From JAZKHE01 sp040385525 (GTDB lineage Bacteria; Bacteroidota; Bacteroidia; UBA4408), in NCBI GenBank assembly GCA_040385525.1, contig JAZKHE010000006.1, forward strand, positions 322,069 to 386,068: a DNA stretch of 64,000 nucleotides, written 5' to 3'. Shown here piece by piece: positions 26,135 through 35,610 of the stretch; position 1 is the first letter of the stretch; the number at the start of each line of letters is the position of its first letter. The notes under the pieces are model-generated. The model saw only the letters and a list, made by a program, of their open reading frames with translations, made no database searches and was not told the origin of the DNA. The position numbers and the translations under genes were made by a program.

Positions 26135-27625
26135 ATGAATATAGATAAAATAAAAACATTAGGGGATTTAAAAAAGAATGGCTTTTCGTACTTATCAATT
26201 AAAGATGAATTAAGAAAAAATTTAATTGCTAAAATTAAAAAAAACGAAAAGGTTTTTGAAGGTGTTTTAGGATATGAAGACACCGTTATACCTGATATTG
26301 AAAGAGCCATTTTATCTCGACACAATATCAACTTATTGGGTTTACGTGGTCAAGCAAAAACAAGAATTGCACGATTAATGGTTCAACTTTTAAACGAATA
26401 TGTCCCTGTTGTTGAAGGCTCTGAACTTAATGATGATCCCTTTAAACCAATTTCTAAATATGCAATTGAATTAATTGCAGAAAAACAAGATAACACTCCT
26501 ATAACTTGGTTGCACAGAGATGATAGATATTCTGAAAAACTAGCGACACCTGATGTAACTGTAGCCGACTTAATTGGCGATGTTGACCCAATAAAAGCTG
26601 CAAACTTAAAACTAAATTATAGCGATGAAAAAGTAATTCATTTCGGATTAATACCTCGCTCAAATCGTTGCATTTTTGTAATTAACGAATTACCCGATTT
26701 ACAAACACGCATACAAGTTTCGTTATTTAATATTTTACAAGAAGGCGATATTCAAATTAGAGGATTTAAATTACGTTTGTTGTTAGATATTCAGTTTGTG
26801 TTTACTGCAAATCCAGAAGATTATACAAACCGTGGTTCAATTGTTACGCCGTTAAAAGATAGAATTGGCAGTCAAATTTTAACGCATTATCCAAAAAATA
26901 TTTCAATTGCTAAACATATAACGCAACAAGAAGCAAAACTTACTGCTGAACAAAAACAATTTGTTGGCTCTAATGATATTGCAGAAAGTTTAATTGAACA
27001 AATTGGTTTTGAAGCTAGAAAAAGTGAATATGTTGATGTAAAAAGTGGAATTTCAGCCCGCTTTAGTATAAGCGCTTTCGAAAACTTAATCAGTTCCGCT
27101 GAGCTCAGAGCATTAGTAAACAATGAAAAAAACACTCACATTAGGTTAACCGATTTTAATGGAGTAATTCCTGCTATTACAGGTAAAGTAGAATTAGTTT
27201 ACGAAGGCGAGCAAGAAGGTGCGGGCATTGTTGCGCAACATTTGCTAAGCAAAGCTATACGAAGTTTGTTCTTAGATTATTTTCCAAGTCCAGAAAAATT
27301 GAAAAAGAAAAAAGGTGAGCAAACAAATGACGAATCTTCTGTTTATCAAGAAATTGAAGATTGGTTTGCAAGTGGAAACCTAATTAATTTGCTTTCAAAC
27401 GCAAATGATTCTGATTATAAAAAAGCACTAAACACTGTTAAAGGATTAAAAAATTTAGTTCTAAAATATTATCCAAAATCAAACGAAAATGAATTGTATT
27501 TTTTAATGGAATTTGTTCTATTCAGTCTTGCAGAATATTCTAAATTAAGCAAAAAAGTTATTTCTAATGGCTTAGAATTTGGCGATTTGTTTAGCTCTAT
27601 GTTTAATACTAATTCAGAAGAGTAA
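26135..27625 (+). CDS. AAA+ ATPase of the magnesium-chelatase-I/MoxR type
   Basis: The 496-residue protein has the Walker A motif GLRGQAKT at 69-76 and Walker B IFVINE at about 180-185. It also shows the family inserts LQTRIQVSLFNILQEGDIQIRGF and FTANPEDYTNRGSIVTPLKDRIGSQI, which place it with BchI/ChlI and MoxR-like ATPases. It is longer than ChlI: a C-terminal helical region (about 350-496) is added. It pairs with the VWA protein 12 bases upstream, the usual two-gene chaperone unit. Convergence with the next gene leaves only five bases between stop codons, with no terminator hairpin visible. Confidence 0.88.
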   Translation: MNIDKIKTLGDLKKNGFSYLSIKDELRKNLIAKIKKNEKVFEGVLGYEDTVIPDIERAILSRHNINLLGLRGQAKTRIARLMVQLLNEYVPVVEGSELNDDPFKPISKYAIELIAEKQDNTPITWLHRDDRYSEKLATPDVTVADLIGDVDPIKAANLKLNYSDEKVIHFGLIPRSNRCIFVINELPDLQTRIQVSLFNILQEGDIQIRGFKLRLLLDIQFVFTANPEDYTNRGSIVTPLKDRIGSQILTHYPKNISIAKHITQQEAKLTAEQKQFVGSNDIAESLIEQIGFEARKSEYVDVKSGISARFSISAFENLISSAELRALVNNEKNTHIRLTDFNGVIPAITGKVELVYEGEQEGAGIVAQHLLSKAIRSLFLDYFPSPEKLKKKKGEQTNDESSVYQEIEDWFASGNLINLLSNANDSDYKKALNTVKGLKNLVLKYYPKSNENELYFLMEFVLFSLAEYSKLSKKVISNGLEFGDLFSSMFNTNSEE

Positions 27626-27630
27626 AAAAA

Positions 27631-30444
27631 CTATTCCTTTTTATTTTCGGTTGTAGCGTAGCTTCTTAAATTATAAATAAAAGTTACCAAAAAATATCGG
27701 TTAAGCACTTGTGTTTGGCTGTCTTCAATGTATGTATCGTTCACAATTCGATTAATACTTGTGTTTTTGTTTAGTATATCAAATACCGAAAATCTTAGCT
27801 CTGCTGCATTTTTCTTTAAAAATTTATAGCCAATTGCAGCATTCCACAACATAACTTCCTGATTAAAAGTTTGGCTTAAACCTGTGTAATTATAATAGCT
27901 GTAGTCGGTAGAAAAAACTAATTTAGTCCAAGCAATATAATTAGCTTTTATTGATGCTTGTTGCACTAAATAATTATTGTTTGAACTCGCTATAATTGTG
28001 TTTTTAACTAATGCATACGAAGGAGAATACGATAAAGAAAAATCGATTTTTTCAGAAATATTACTGCTAATTACCAAACCCGATGAAATGGAATTATTTA
28101 AAGAAAAGTTAGTTATTCCGTTAATTAAACTGGGTAGTTTAGTGTAAGAATAACCAGCATTAAAAGATAAATTACATTTAATAAAAGCTACTGGCAAGCC
28201 ATAACTCATCGATGCACGATAAGTTTTAAAACCTTTTAAATTTTGAGGTTTAGAAAACTGTGCTCCTTTTAATAATGAGATTCCGTTTTCTACAACAGTA
28301 TCGTTTTGCGCTATAATTGTGGAGTTAGCAATGTAGTTGTTTAGCAACATGGCGTTTCCAAAAACAGAAAAACTTCTTCCTTTATCTGGATTTGTTTTTC
28401 CAAATCGTAAAGTAATATTATTTGAAAATTGTTGTTTTAAAAACGGATTACCCGAAGTTAACAACATTGGATTTGTATTGTTTACAACACTTTGCAACTG
28501 ATTAACAGATGGTGCATTGGCGTTAGTTCTATAAAACATTCTTAAATTAGTTGTTTTAGAAAACTTATAATTAAACATTGCCATTGGCAAAATGCTATTA
28601 AATTTTATGTTAGAATTAAAAGCAAATGGAAAAGTTTGATTGTTTACTAAATTTAATTGCTGCAAATTAGTTCCCAACATAAAACCTAATTTTTTATCAC
28701 GAACTCTATAACTTAAACCCGCTTTGTGCGTTAATACTTGCGAATTAAAAACACTAGAAAGTGTTGAATCTAATAAAGAATACGAATCTGACGCTGTGTT
28801 AAAAGAATTGTTTCGTTTATCGGAAATCGTGTTTGATAAAGAAGGATTGTAGTTTATTTGAAACATACCGATTTTAAAAAGTCGCTCAGTATACGATAAA
28901 GTTGCGCTTAATGTATTAGCGTTGTAGTATTGAATAGTTTGCTGATCTAAATCTATTGTTGTATCGTTTGCAGAATAATACTGGTTGATTGAATTTAATG
29001 TAGAATTGTTATCGCGATTATTTCCGTCAAAGGCAGTATTTAACGAAATGGTTCTTCCTTCTTTTGCAAACTTATGACGTAACAATAAGTTTAATGAAGT
29101 GTTGTAAGCTACAGATGAGTTCGTATTTAACGTATTGGTATTGTTCAATAACGAATCGGTATTTATAAAATTTGTACCCGTAAAATCGCTTTCACTTTCA
29201 GAATTTTGCCAGCTAATTTTTGGTGTGAAAATAATCGAGTTATTAGTATCAACATTCAACTCTAAGCGCGCATTTAATCGGTGATTAAAACTATTTTGAG
29301 AGGAAGTATTTTGCTCTTCGTAATTTCTACCATCATTATTTTCAGTAAAATAATTTCTGCTTAAAGAGTTTGTGTTATTGTTTTGTAGTGTGTTAAAAAA
29401 ATAACTTCCGTTTACTTTAAATTTTTCGCTAGTATTGTCACTAAAATTAACACCTATTGAAGAAGTTTGTGTTATACCATTTTGCTGTCCAACTAAAAAA
29501 TTTGAACTCGGATTTTCTTGTTCTGCTCCGCCTCTACCCATACCACCGCCACCTCTACGCGTATTAGTTTGCGGACCAACAACTCCAGTTAAATCTTGCG
29601 CAGAAAAATTTTGCTGATTAATATTATTCGACATTCCAATCACAGAAACTCTTCTTTTTTCTTTAAAATAGTTTAAGTTTCCTCCTGCCGAATATCTATT
29701 ATTATCGCCATAACCAGCGTATAATTTCCCAAAACTACCTTGGTTTTTTCCTGGCTTGGTAATAATATTTATTGTTTTTTCTTGGTTACCATCATCAAAT
29801 CCTGTAAAACGAGATTGTTCACTTTGTCTATCAAAAACTTGCAATTTCTCTACTACTTCAGCAGGTAAATTTTTTAATGCCATTGCAGCATCATCACCAA
29901 AAAATTCTTGACCATCAATTAAAACCCTTTTAACTTCTTCGCCATGTGCTTTTACAACGCCATTTTCAACTGTAATACCTGGCATTTTTTTTATCAAATC
30001 TTCTACATTCGCATCAGGATTTGTTTTGTAGGCATTGGCGTTGTATTGCGTTGTGTCTTCTTTTTGCTCAACCCTAACTTGTGCGGTTTCTATTTTTACT
30101 TCTTTTAAAACTTTAGTGTTTTCATGTAAAACTATGTTTCCCAAATCAACATCTTGATTAGTAATGTTTACTTTTTTAAAATTTATTTTAGCGCCAATAA
30201 AAGCTGTTTTTAAAACATAATTACCAGCAGAAACATCAGTAAAAACAAAATTCCCATCAAAGTCACTTGCTGCTGATTTTAAAATAGTTGAATCAGGTAA
30301 ACTTAACAAAGAAACAGAAACGCCGATTTGCGATTCGCTATTTTTATTATCGATTATTTTTCCTTTTATAGAAAAATTTTGTGCACTTATAGTAATACTA
30401 AAAAAAACTGAAAGGCTTATAAATAGGTTCTTTATTAACTGCAT
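27631..30444 (-). CDS. TonB-receptor-like outer-membrane beta-barrel protein with carboxypeptidase-regulatory domain
   Basis: The 937-residue protein has a signal peptide (to SAQ, residue 22), a carboxypeptidase-regulatory-like domain (about 25-110, KGKIIDNKNSESQIGVSVSLLSLPDST), a plug domain (about 135-235, DANVEDLIKKMPGITVENG...VLIDGQEFFGDD), and a long beta-barrel (about 240-937) of the OMP_b-brl_3 type. A glycine-rich loop (RRGGGGMGRGGAEQE) lies near 300-312. Such proteins take up large substrates or act as outer-membrane transporters or surface proteins. No SusD-like partner is adjacent, so it is not a classical polysaccharide-utilisation pair. The substrate is unknown. Confidence 0.9.
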   Translation of the reverse strand: MQLIKNLFISLSVFFSITISAQNFSIKGKIIDNKNSESQIGVSVSLLSLPDSTILKSAASDFDGNFVFTDVSAGNYVLKTAFIGAKINFKKVNITNQDVDLGNIVLHENTKVLKEVKIETAQVRVEQKEDTTQYNANAYKTNPDANVEDLIKKMPGITVENGVVKAHGEEVKRVLIDGQEFFGDDAAMALKNLPAEVVEKLQVFDRQSEQSRFTGFDDGNQEKTINIITKPGKNQGSFGKLYAGYGDNNRYSAGGNLNYFKEKRRVSVIGMSNNINQQNFSAQDLTGVVGPQTNTRRGGGGMGRGGAEQENPSSNFLVGQQNGITQTSSIGVNFSDNTSEKFKVNGSYFFNTLQNNNTNSLSRNYFTENNDGRNYEEQNTSSQNSFNHRLNARLELNVDTNNSIIFTPKISWQNSESESDFTGTNFINTDSLLNNTNTLNTNSSVAYNTSLNLLLRHKFAKEGRTISLNTAFDGNNRDNNSTLNSINQYYSANDTTIDLDQQTIQYYNANTLSATLSYTERLFKIGMFQINYNPSLSNTISDKRNNSFNTASDSYSLLDSTLSSVFNSQVLTHKAGLSYRVRDKKLGFMLGTNLQQLNLVNNQTFPFAFNSNIKFNSILPMAMFNYKFSKTTNLRMFYRTNANAPSVNQLQSVVNNTNPMLLTSGNPFLKQQFSNNITLRFGKTNPDKGRSFSVFGNAMLLNNYIANSTIIAQNDTVVENGISLLKGAQFSKPQNLKGFKTYRASMSYGLPVAFIKCNLSFNAGYSYTKLPSLINGITNFSLNNSISSGLVISSNISEKIDFSLSYSPSYALVKNTIIASSNNNYLVQQASIKANYIAWTKLVFSTDYSYYNYTGLSQTFNQEVMLWNAAIGYKFLKKNAAELRFSVFDILNKNTSINRIVNDTYIEDSQTQVLNRYFLVTFIYNLRSYATTENKKE

Positions 30445-30498
30445 TACACAAAGTTAACAAATAGAAAATACAGGAAAGAAAATTAACTTATTTTTAGA

Positions 30499-31827
30499 TT
30501 ATCGAGTATAGTCTAAATAATCTAAGGCATTGTTTTTTAAAACGTTACGAGCCTCAATTATTTGTTTTGCTGTGGTTGTATTTTTTATTGAATTAAAACG
30601 CAATCTACCTCTAAACTTTTTTAAATAAATTGAAAAGAAATGCGTAAAAATTCCGCTAATAGGAACTAGTAAAATATACGCAAGTGTACAATACGAAAAA
30701 CCACCAATTGCTAATGCTATTGAAAAAAAGAGCATATAACTAATCAGCACTAAAAACATACCAGCATTGTAATTTACGGAACTAAAAAATTCAACATTTT
30801 TAGCTGCTTTTTTAGCTAACTTATATGCGCCAATGTATTGAAAATAGTGATGCACCAATCCAAATAAAAATAAGGGCAACGTAATAGAAAATGTGAAAAT
30901 AAATAAACAAAGTTGTAGTATTCCAAATTCGTTTTTTGTTTTTATAACCCAATCGCGCAGATTGTTTTGTTTTAACAAAGAACAATATTTTTTTGCGTAT
31001 TCTCTCAATTCAATAGCTTTATCAGTATGTTTATCAGCTAAATTATTTATCCTTGTAGCTAAATTTTTTCTTAATTTGAATTTACGTTCTAATTCTGCTT
31101 TTGTAATTTGTTCTTTTTTCGCTAAATCTTCAATCAACATTTCATCTAAAATATTGAATAATTCATCATCTTGCTTATCGTTTACAATTAGCATTAAGTC
31201 GCTCAACTCATTTTGCATACGCTGTGTAAGGGCAATCATAGCCTTGTTGGCATCTGCTTTATATAAATCTTCGTATTCCGAAACATCAAAAGGAGTTCCG
31301 TAAACAATATCTATATCGGCTCCAAATTGATTAGGTCGATTGTAGTTTAAACCAGCACAAATAATTTTAGAATTCAATTTAAAATTAGCATCTTCTTCGG
31401 CTGTAAAAGCCATACGTGCTGTGCCTTTACGGAGTTTACGCAAACGCCTTTCTTGCACACAAATACCTTCGGGATAAATAATTACGCGTTCGCCACTAAC
31501 CATTTTATTAATAATGTTGCGCATTGCACCTTCATTTTTAATAGTGCTATCTGCATCATCTTCCTTACGGTGAATAGGTAAAATGTGCATTTTGTTTAAC
31601 CACCAAGCTGCGGTTTTATTTTTAAATGCGTCGCCACGCGCAACAAACCAAAAATTACCGCTGTGATATTTCCCAACCATTAACGGATCAATAAAAGCAT
31701 TTACGTGATTGCAAGCCACAAAAAGAGGACCTTTTTTAGGCATATTTTTTTTATTAATTTCTCTAACTTGCTTAAAAACAAATTTAAAATTAATGGTAAG
31801 TAAAAATTTAATGATGTTGTATATCAC
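30499..31827 (-). CDS. PlsC-type 1-acylglycerol-3-phosphate acyltransferase family protein with C-terminal membrane region
   Basis: The 442-residue protein carries an acyltransferase domain at about 25-215. The catalytic motif is CNHVNAFIDP, an H-x5-D spacing seen in the glycerolipid GAT-like branch rather than the usual H-x4-D. The second block is YPEGICVQE, and the lipid-binding block is IICAGLNYNR. A charged helical stretch (about 225-290) precedes two or three membrane segments (about 300-410). The start is a GTG at 31827; the next ATG, at KKNMPKKGP, would cut off the amphipathic N-terminus. It acts in phospholipid synthesis on the inner membrane. GuaB starts upstream on the same strand with only 11 bases between them, so they may be co-transcribed. 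Confidence 0.85.
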   Translation of the reverse strand: MIYNIIKFLLTINFKFVFKQVREINKKNMPKKGPLFVACNHVNAFIDPLMVGKYHSGNFWFVARGDAFKNKTAAWWLNKMHILPIHRKEDDADSTIKNEGAMRNIINKMVSGERVIIYPEGICVQERRLRKLRKGTARMAFTAEEDANFKLNSKIICAGLNYNRPNQFGADIDIVYGTPFDVSEYEDLYKADANKAMIALTQRMQNELSDLMLIVNDKQDDELFNILDEMLIEDLAKKEQITKAELERKFKLRKNLATRINNLADKHTDKAIELREYAKKYCSLLKQNNLRDWVIKTKNEFGILQLCLFIFTFSITLPLFLFGLVHHYFQYIGAYKLAKKAAKNVEFFSSVNYNAGMFLVLISYMLFFSIALAIGGFSYCTLAYILLVPISGIFTHFFSIYLKKFRGRLRFNSIKNTTTAKQIIEARNVLKNNALDYLDYTR

Positions 31828-31838
31828 AAAATTTTAGT

Positions 31839-33308
31839 TTAGCGACTATAATTAGGAGCTTCGCGAGTAATAATTACATCGTGCGGATGATTTTCTCTAA
31901 CGCCAGCCGAAGTGATTCTTATGAATTTAGCCGATTTTAAAGCTTCAATATTTTTTGCGCCACAATAGCCCATTCCTGCTCTTAAACCACCAATCATCTG
32001 GTACATTACTTCGCTAAGTGTTCCTTTATAGGGAACGCGACCAGAAATACCTTCGGGAACTAATTTTTTAATATCATCTTCCACATCTTGAAAATATCTA
32101 TCTTTTGAACCTTGCGCCATAGCTTCGATTGAGCCCATTCCGCGGTAAGATTTGAATTTTCTTCCTTCAAAAATAATAGTTTCACCTGGCGATTCTTCAA
32201 CACCTGCAAATAAACCACCCGCCATAATAGTTGAAGCGCCTGCTGCAATTGCTTTTACAATATCACCCGAAAAACGAATTCCACCATCAGCAATTAAAGG
32301 AACACCAGTATCTTTTAAAGCTTCGGCAACTTCGTAAATAGCAGACAATTGAGGCACACCAACTCCAGCAATAACACGCGTTGTGCATATTGAACCAGGT
32401 CCAATACCCACTTTTACTCCATCTGCACCAGCATTAACTAAATAACGTGCTGCTTCGCCTGTTGCAATATTTCCAACAATTACATCAATGTTAGAATGGT
32501 TTGCTTTTACTTTTTTAAGCATTTCAACCACTCCTTTTGTATGTCCGTGAGCTGTGTCTATAATTATAGCATCAACACCCGCTTTTACAAGCGCATCAAC
32601 ACGTTCTAACGTATCGTGTGTTACACCAACAGCTGCTGCTACACGTAATCTACCTAATTCATCTTTGCATGCGTTAGGGCGAATACGAGATTTAATAATG
32701 TCTTTATATGTAATTAATCCAACCAATTTAAAATCGGAATCAACAACTGGTAATTTTTCAATTTTGTGTTGTTGTAATATGTCTTCTGCTTTTTGTAAAT
32801 CTTTACCTTGATTAGTTGTGATAAGGTTTTCAGAAGTCATAACTTCTTTAACAGAACGACTCATTTTTTTTTCGAAACGTAAATCTCTGTTGGTAACAAT
32901 ACCTACAAGCTTTTTATCGTTGTTAATTACAGGAATTCCGCCAATCTTATGCTCCTTCATCATTGCCAAAGCATCAGCAACAGTAGCTGTTTCGTGCAAA
33001 GTAACGGGGTCTTGAATCATACCACTTTCTGAACGCTTTACTTTACGAACTTGGTCGGCTTGCGCCTGAATGCTCATGTTTTTGTGTAAAACTCCAATTC
33101 CGCCTTCTTGCGCTATAGCAATTGCTAACTGATATTCTGTTACAGTATCCATTGCAGCCGAAACTACAGGCGTTTTAACAGTAATATTTCTCGAAAATTT
33201 AGATGTTATGTCAACTTCTCTGGGTAAAATTTCGGAGTAAGCAGGCACTAATAATACGTCGTCGTAGGTAAGGCCTTCGCCAAGAAATTTGTCTGGTAGC
33301 AGATTCAT
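31839..33308 (-). CDS. guaB: Inosine-5'-monophosphate dehydrogenase
   Basis: The 489-residue enzyme oxidises IMP to XMP with NAD+, the rate-limiting step of guanine nucleotide synthesis. It is full length. The catalytic loop GIGPGSICTTRVIAGVG carries Cys308. Two CBS regulatory domains occupy about 95-205 (VADALAMMKEHKIGGIPVIN and AEDILQQHKIEKLPVVD). The N-terminal LTYDDVLLVPAYSEILPR and the flap ISGRVPYKG (about 420-430) are canonical. A short leader and no riboswitch were seen. Confidence 0.97.
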   Translation of the reverse strand: MNLLPDKFLGEGLTYDDVLLVPAYSEILPREVDITSKFSRNITVKTPVVSAAMDTVTEYQLAIAIAQEGGIGVLHKNMSIQAQADQVRKVKRSESGMIQDPVTLHETATVADALAMMKEHKIGGIPVINNDKKLVGIVTNRDLRFEKKMSRSVKEVMTSENLITTNQGKDLQKAEDILQQHKIEKLPVVDSDFKLVGLITYKDIIKSRIRPNACKDELGRLRVAAAVGVTHDTLERVDALVKAGVDAIIIDTAHGHTKGVVEMLKKVKANHSNIDVIVGNIATGEAARYLVNAGADGVKVGIGPGSICTTRVIAGVGVPQLSAIYEVAEALKDTGVPLIADGGIRFSGDIVKAIAAGASTIMAGGLFAGVEESPGETIIFEGRKFKSYRGMGSIEAMAQGSKDRYFQDVEDDIKKLVPEGISGRVPYKGTLSEVMYQMIGGLRAGMGYCGAKNIEALKSAKFIRITSAGVRENHPHDVIITREAPNYSR

Positions 33309-33358
33309 AGGTTCAAAAAACTTTTGGCAAAAGTAATAAATTAAATTTTACAGGGCAC

Positions 33359-33384
33359 AAAAAAAGCAGGTAATTAGCCTGCTT
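33359..33384 (-). terminator. Rho-independent terminator after the small exported protein gene
   Basis: On the minus strand AAGCAGG and CCTGCTT pair around a 7-base loop (33378-33384 with 33364-33370) and are followed by a T-run (33359-33365 region). It lies 25 bases after the stop at 33409 and isolates that gene from guaB. Confidence 0.85.
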
Positions 33385-33408
33385 GTGTATTATAAAATAA
33401 TTAAATTA

Positions 33409-33855
33409 TTAGTTTGGTTTTAAAGCTACGTTTGGTTTAGCTATTGCCAACACAACCATTCCGCAACCAGCAAAGCCTTTAAAGTAATTAAACTTAAAAT
33501 CGTACATTCCAGTTTTCATACAAACAAACTCTAACTCTTGGTAAAATTTATTTGTTTTTGGATCGTAGCTACTTGCAATTAATCTACCTGCAGATTCAAT
33601 ATTACAAACTAAACGAGCTTTTGCTTCGTCTTCGCTGTGAACGTATACTTTATACTTAACGCCTCTTGTTAATAATGCTTGCTGCGAAGATGTTTCGTCT
33701 CTACCCAATACAACTTTGTAATCCTTAATAAAATTACTCTCCCCAATTAAAGTAAGAATATTTTTAAGCGGATTGTCTTTACATTGAGCATTGGCAACAA
33801 AAGCCAAAGCAATTAAAGCAACAAATACAAATTTAAAAGTCTTTCTAAAATACAT
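33409..33855 (-). CDS. Small exported protein of unknown function
   Basis: The 148-residue product has a Sec signal (residues 1-23, ending FVANAQ), then a short mature domain. The mature domain contains two cysteines in mid-chain (LVCNIES and FVCMKTG) and ends with a hydrophobic strand GCGMVVLAIAKPNVAL. The strand pattern (YKVYVHSEDEAKARLVCNIES, then MYDFKFNYFKG) suggests a small beta-sandwich. I do not know the family. It has its own terminator and is divergent from the first chemotaxis-type gene, with 234 bases between them. Confidence 0.7.
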   Translation of the reverse strand: MYFRKTFKFVFVALIALAFVANAQCKDNPLKNILTLIGESNFIKDYKVVLGRDETSSQQALLTRGVKYKVYVHSEDEAKARLVCNIESAGRLIASSYDPKTNKFYQELEFVCMKTGMYDFKFNYFKGFAGCGMVVLAIAKPNVALKPN

Positions 33856-34089
33856 TTCTAACTATTTTAAACTTTCTAGTTTCAAATAATATGCCAAATA
33901 TATGTAAATCATAGATGTAAAAACAAATTTTAATGTTAATTTTTTTGTGTTTTTTTTCACAATTGCGTTATTTAGGTAAATATACGAACAAATTAGCCTA
34001 TTTACTTGTTGTTTAAATAAGTATAAATAACCACAGCGAATAAAACTAAAAATGGCTTATTTTGCGAACTGAAATTAAAATACGAATAA

Positions 34090-34905
34090 ATGATTACTGA
34101 ACAAATTGACTTGCTAAATAGTTTTCTTAAACAAAAATTTAATTACGATTTTTCTAATTACGCAATATCCTCATACGAAAGAAGAATTGATAGATATTTA
34201 ATGTTACGCAAAATAGATAACATAAGTGCGTTAATCACTTATTTAGAGGCAAGCAAAGTAAATCTTGACGATTTTATTGAAGAAATTACGGTAAACACAA
34301 CCGAAATGTTTAGAGATCCTACGGTTTGGTCATCGTTAAGAAACAACATACTTCCTGTTCTTAATAAAAATCAAAATATACGCATTTGGCACGCTGGATG
34401 TTCGTCTGGCGAAGAAGTTGCTAGTATGCTAATTTTATTAAAAGAATTAGGAATGCTAGAAAAATGCAAACTTTATGCTACAGATTTAAGCACACAAATG
34501 CTAAACCACGCTAAAGAAGCTAAGTTTAGAGAAAAAAACATGGAGCTTAATCGCGAAAATTATTACAAAGCTGGTGGTAGCAATAATTTTAACGATTTTT
34601 TCGATTACAAAAACGAATTTTATCATTTAGACAAATCTTTAATTGATTTTGTAACTTTTAAAAGACACAACCTTGTTTCAGACGCTGCCTTTACAAAATT
34701 CGATTTAATATTATGTAGAAACGTAATGATTTATTTTAATAAAGATTTACAAGATGTTGTTATTGAAAAATTTAGTCAGAGTTTATTTAAAAATGCATTT
34801 TTAGCCATTGGAAAAAAAGAATCTTTAATTTTTTGTAAGCATGTAGATTTATTTTCTGTTGTTGACGAAGAAAATAAAATTTACAAAATGGACAGAAAAG
34901 CATAA
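34090..34905 (+). CDS. cheR: CheR-type protein-glutamate O-methyltransferase
   Basis: The 271-residue enzyme has an N-terminal helical domain (about 1-75) followed by the SAM-binding domain with IRIWHAGCSSGEEVASMLIL (about 97-116). Later family motifs are YATDLSTQML and FDLILCRNVMIYFN. CheR methylates glutamates of chemoreceptors. A second CheR (60661-61521) sits in the main che operon. This copy pairs with a receiver-less CheB starting five bases after its stop, and no CheA, CheW or receptor is adjacent, so the pair may modify a non-receptor partner or serve the PAS kinases downstream. Confidence 0.92.
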   Translation: MITEQIDLLNSFLKQKFNYDFSNYAISSYERRIDRYLMLRKIDNISALITYLEASKVNLDDFIEEITVNTTEMFRDPTVWSSLRNNILPVLNKNQNIRIWHAGCSSGEEVASMLILLKELGMLEKCKLYATDLSTQMLNHAKEAKFREKNMELNRENYYKAGGSNNFNDFFDYKNEFYHLDKSLIDFVTFKRHNLVSDAAFTKFDLILCRNVMIYFNKDLQDVVIEKFSQSLFKNAFLAIGKKESLIFCKHVDLFSVVDEENKIYKMDRKA

Positions 34906-34909
34906 TTAA

Positions 34910-35476
34910 ATGAAAAGTTTTTCTGAAAAAGCAATTGTAATTGGAGGCTCTGCGGGTAGCTTTAAACCTCTGTGTAGCATATTAAGCGGACTTAATTCTG
35001 ATTTTAATTTACCAGTATTTTTAGCGCTTCACCGATTAAAAAATGTAGAAAAAGGTTTTTTAGAAATTCTATCATCCTTCTCCATTCTCCCTATATCAGA
35101 GCCTTTTGATAAGTATGAATACAATGATGGAGAAGTTTTATTAGCGCCATCAAACTACCATATGTATGTAAACAGCAATAAAACAATTTCGTTATCTACC
35201 GAAGAATTAATTAATTTTTCTCGTCCCTCAATAGATATAACAATAAATTCTGTTGCAAAAGCTTACCAAAATAATGCAATTGCAATTTTACTTTCTGGAG
35301 CAAATAAAGACGGCGTGTTAGGCATGAAATCAATTCTAGATGCAGGCGGAACAACTATTGTGCAAGATTTAGACGAAGCCGAAATTACAACAATGCCAGG
35401 TACTGCTTACGAAAATTATGCAATTGATTATTGCTTAAAAACAGACGAAATTATTCAGTTTTTAAACAAGTTATAG
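34910..35476 (+). CDS. cheB: Stand-alone CheB-type methylesterase without receiver domain
   Basis: At 188 residues this protein contains only the CheB esterase domain. The catalytic triad is intact: Ser14 in GGSAGS, His41 in ALHRLK and Asp134 in SGANKDG. In typical CheB an N-terminal receiver blocks the active site until phosphorylated; here that control is missing, so activity should be constitutive or controlled in another way. It follows CheR with a four-base gap. A full CheB with receiver is present in the second operon (57190-58227). Confidence 0.9.
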   Translation: MKSFSEKAIVIGGSAGSFKPLCSILSGLNSDFNLPVFLALHRLKNVEKGFLEILSSFSILPISEPFDKYEYNDGEVLLAPSNYHMYVNSNKTISLSTEELINFSRPSIDITINSVAKAYQNNAIAILLSGANKDGVLGMKSILDAGGTTIVQDLDEAEITTMPGTAYENYAIDYCLKTDEIIQFLNKL

Positions 35477-35610
35477 TTTTTTACCTAAATTTTACAACTC
35501 ATTTTTATACTTATTTCTATTAAGACTTATTACTTATTTTAATTTGCTTGTAAACAAAAAGCTTCAAAAAAACTTATTTTTATAGATAGTCGCAAAAATT
35601 TTGTTTTATT

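Noticed and set aside
27626..27630. Possible fusion of the ATPase gene and the outer-membrane receptor gene
   Set aside because: The genes are convergent with five bases between stop codons. They simply meet tail to tail.
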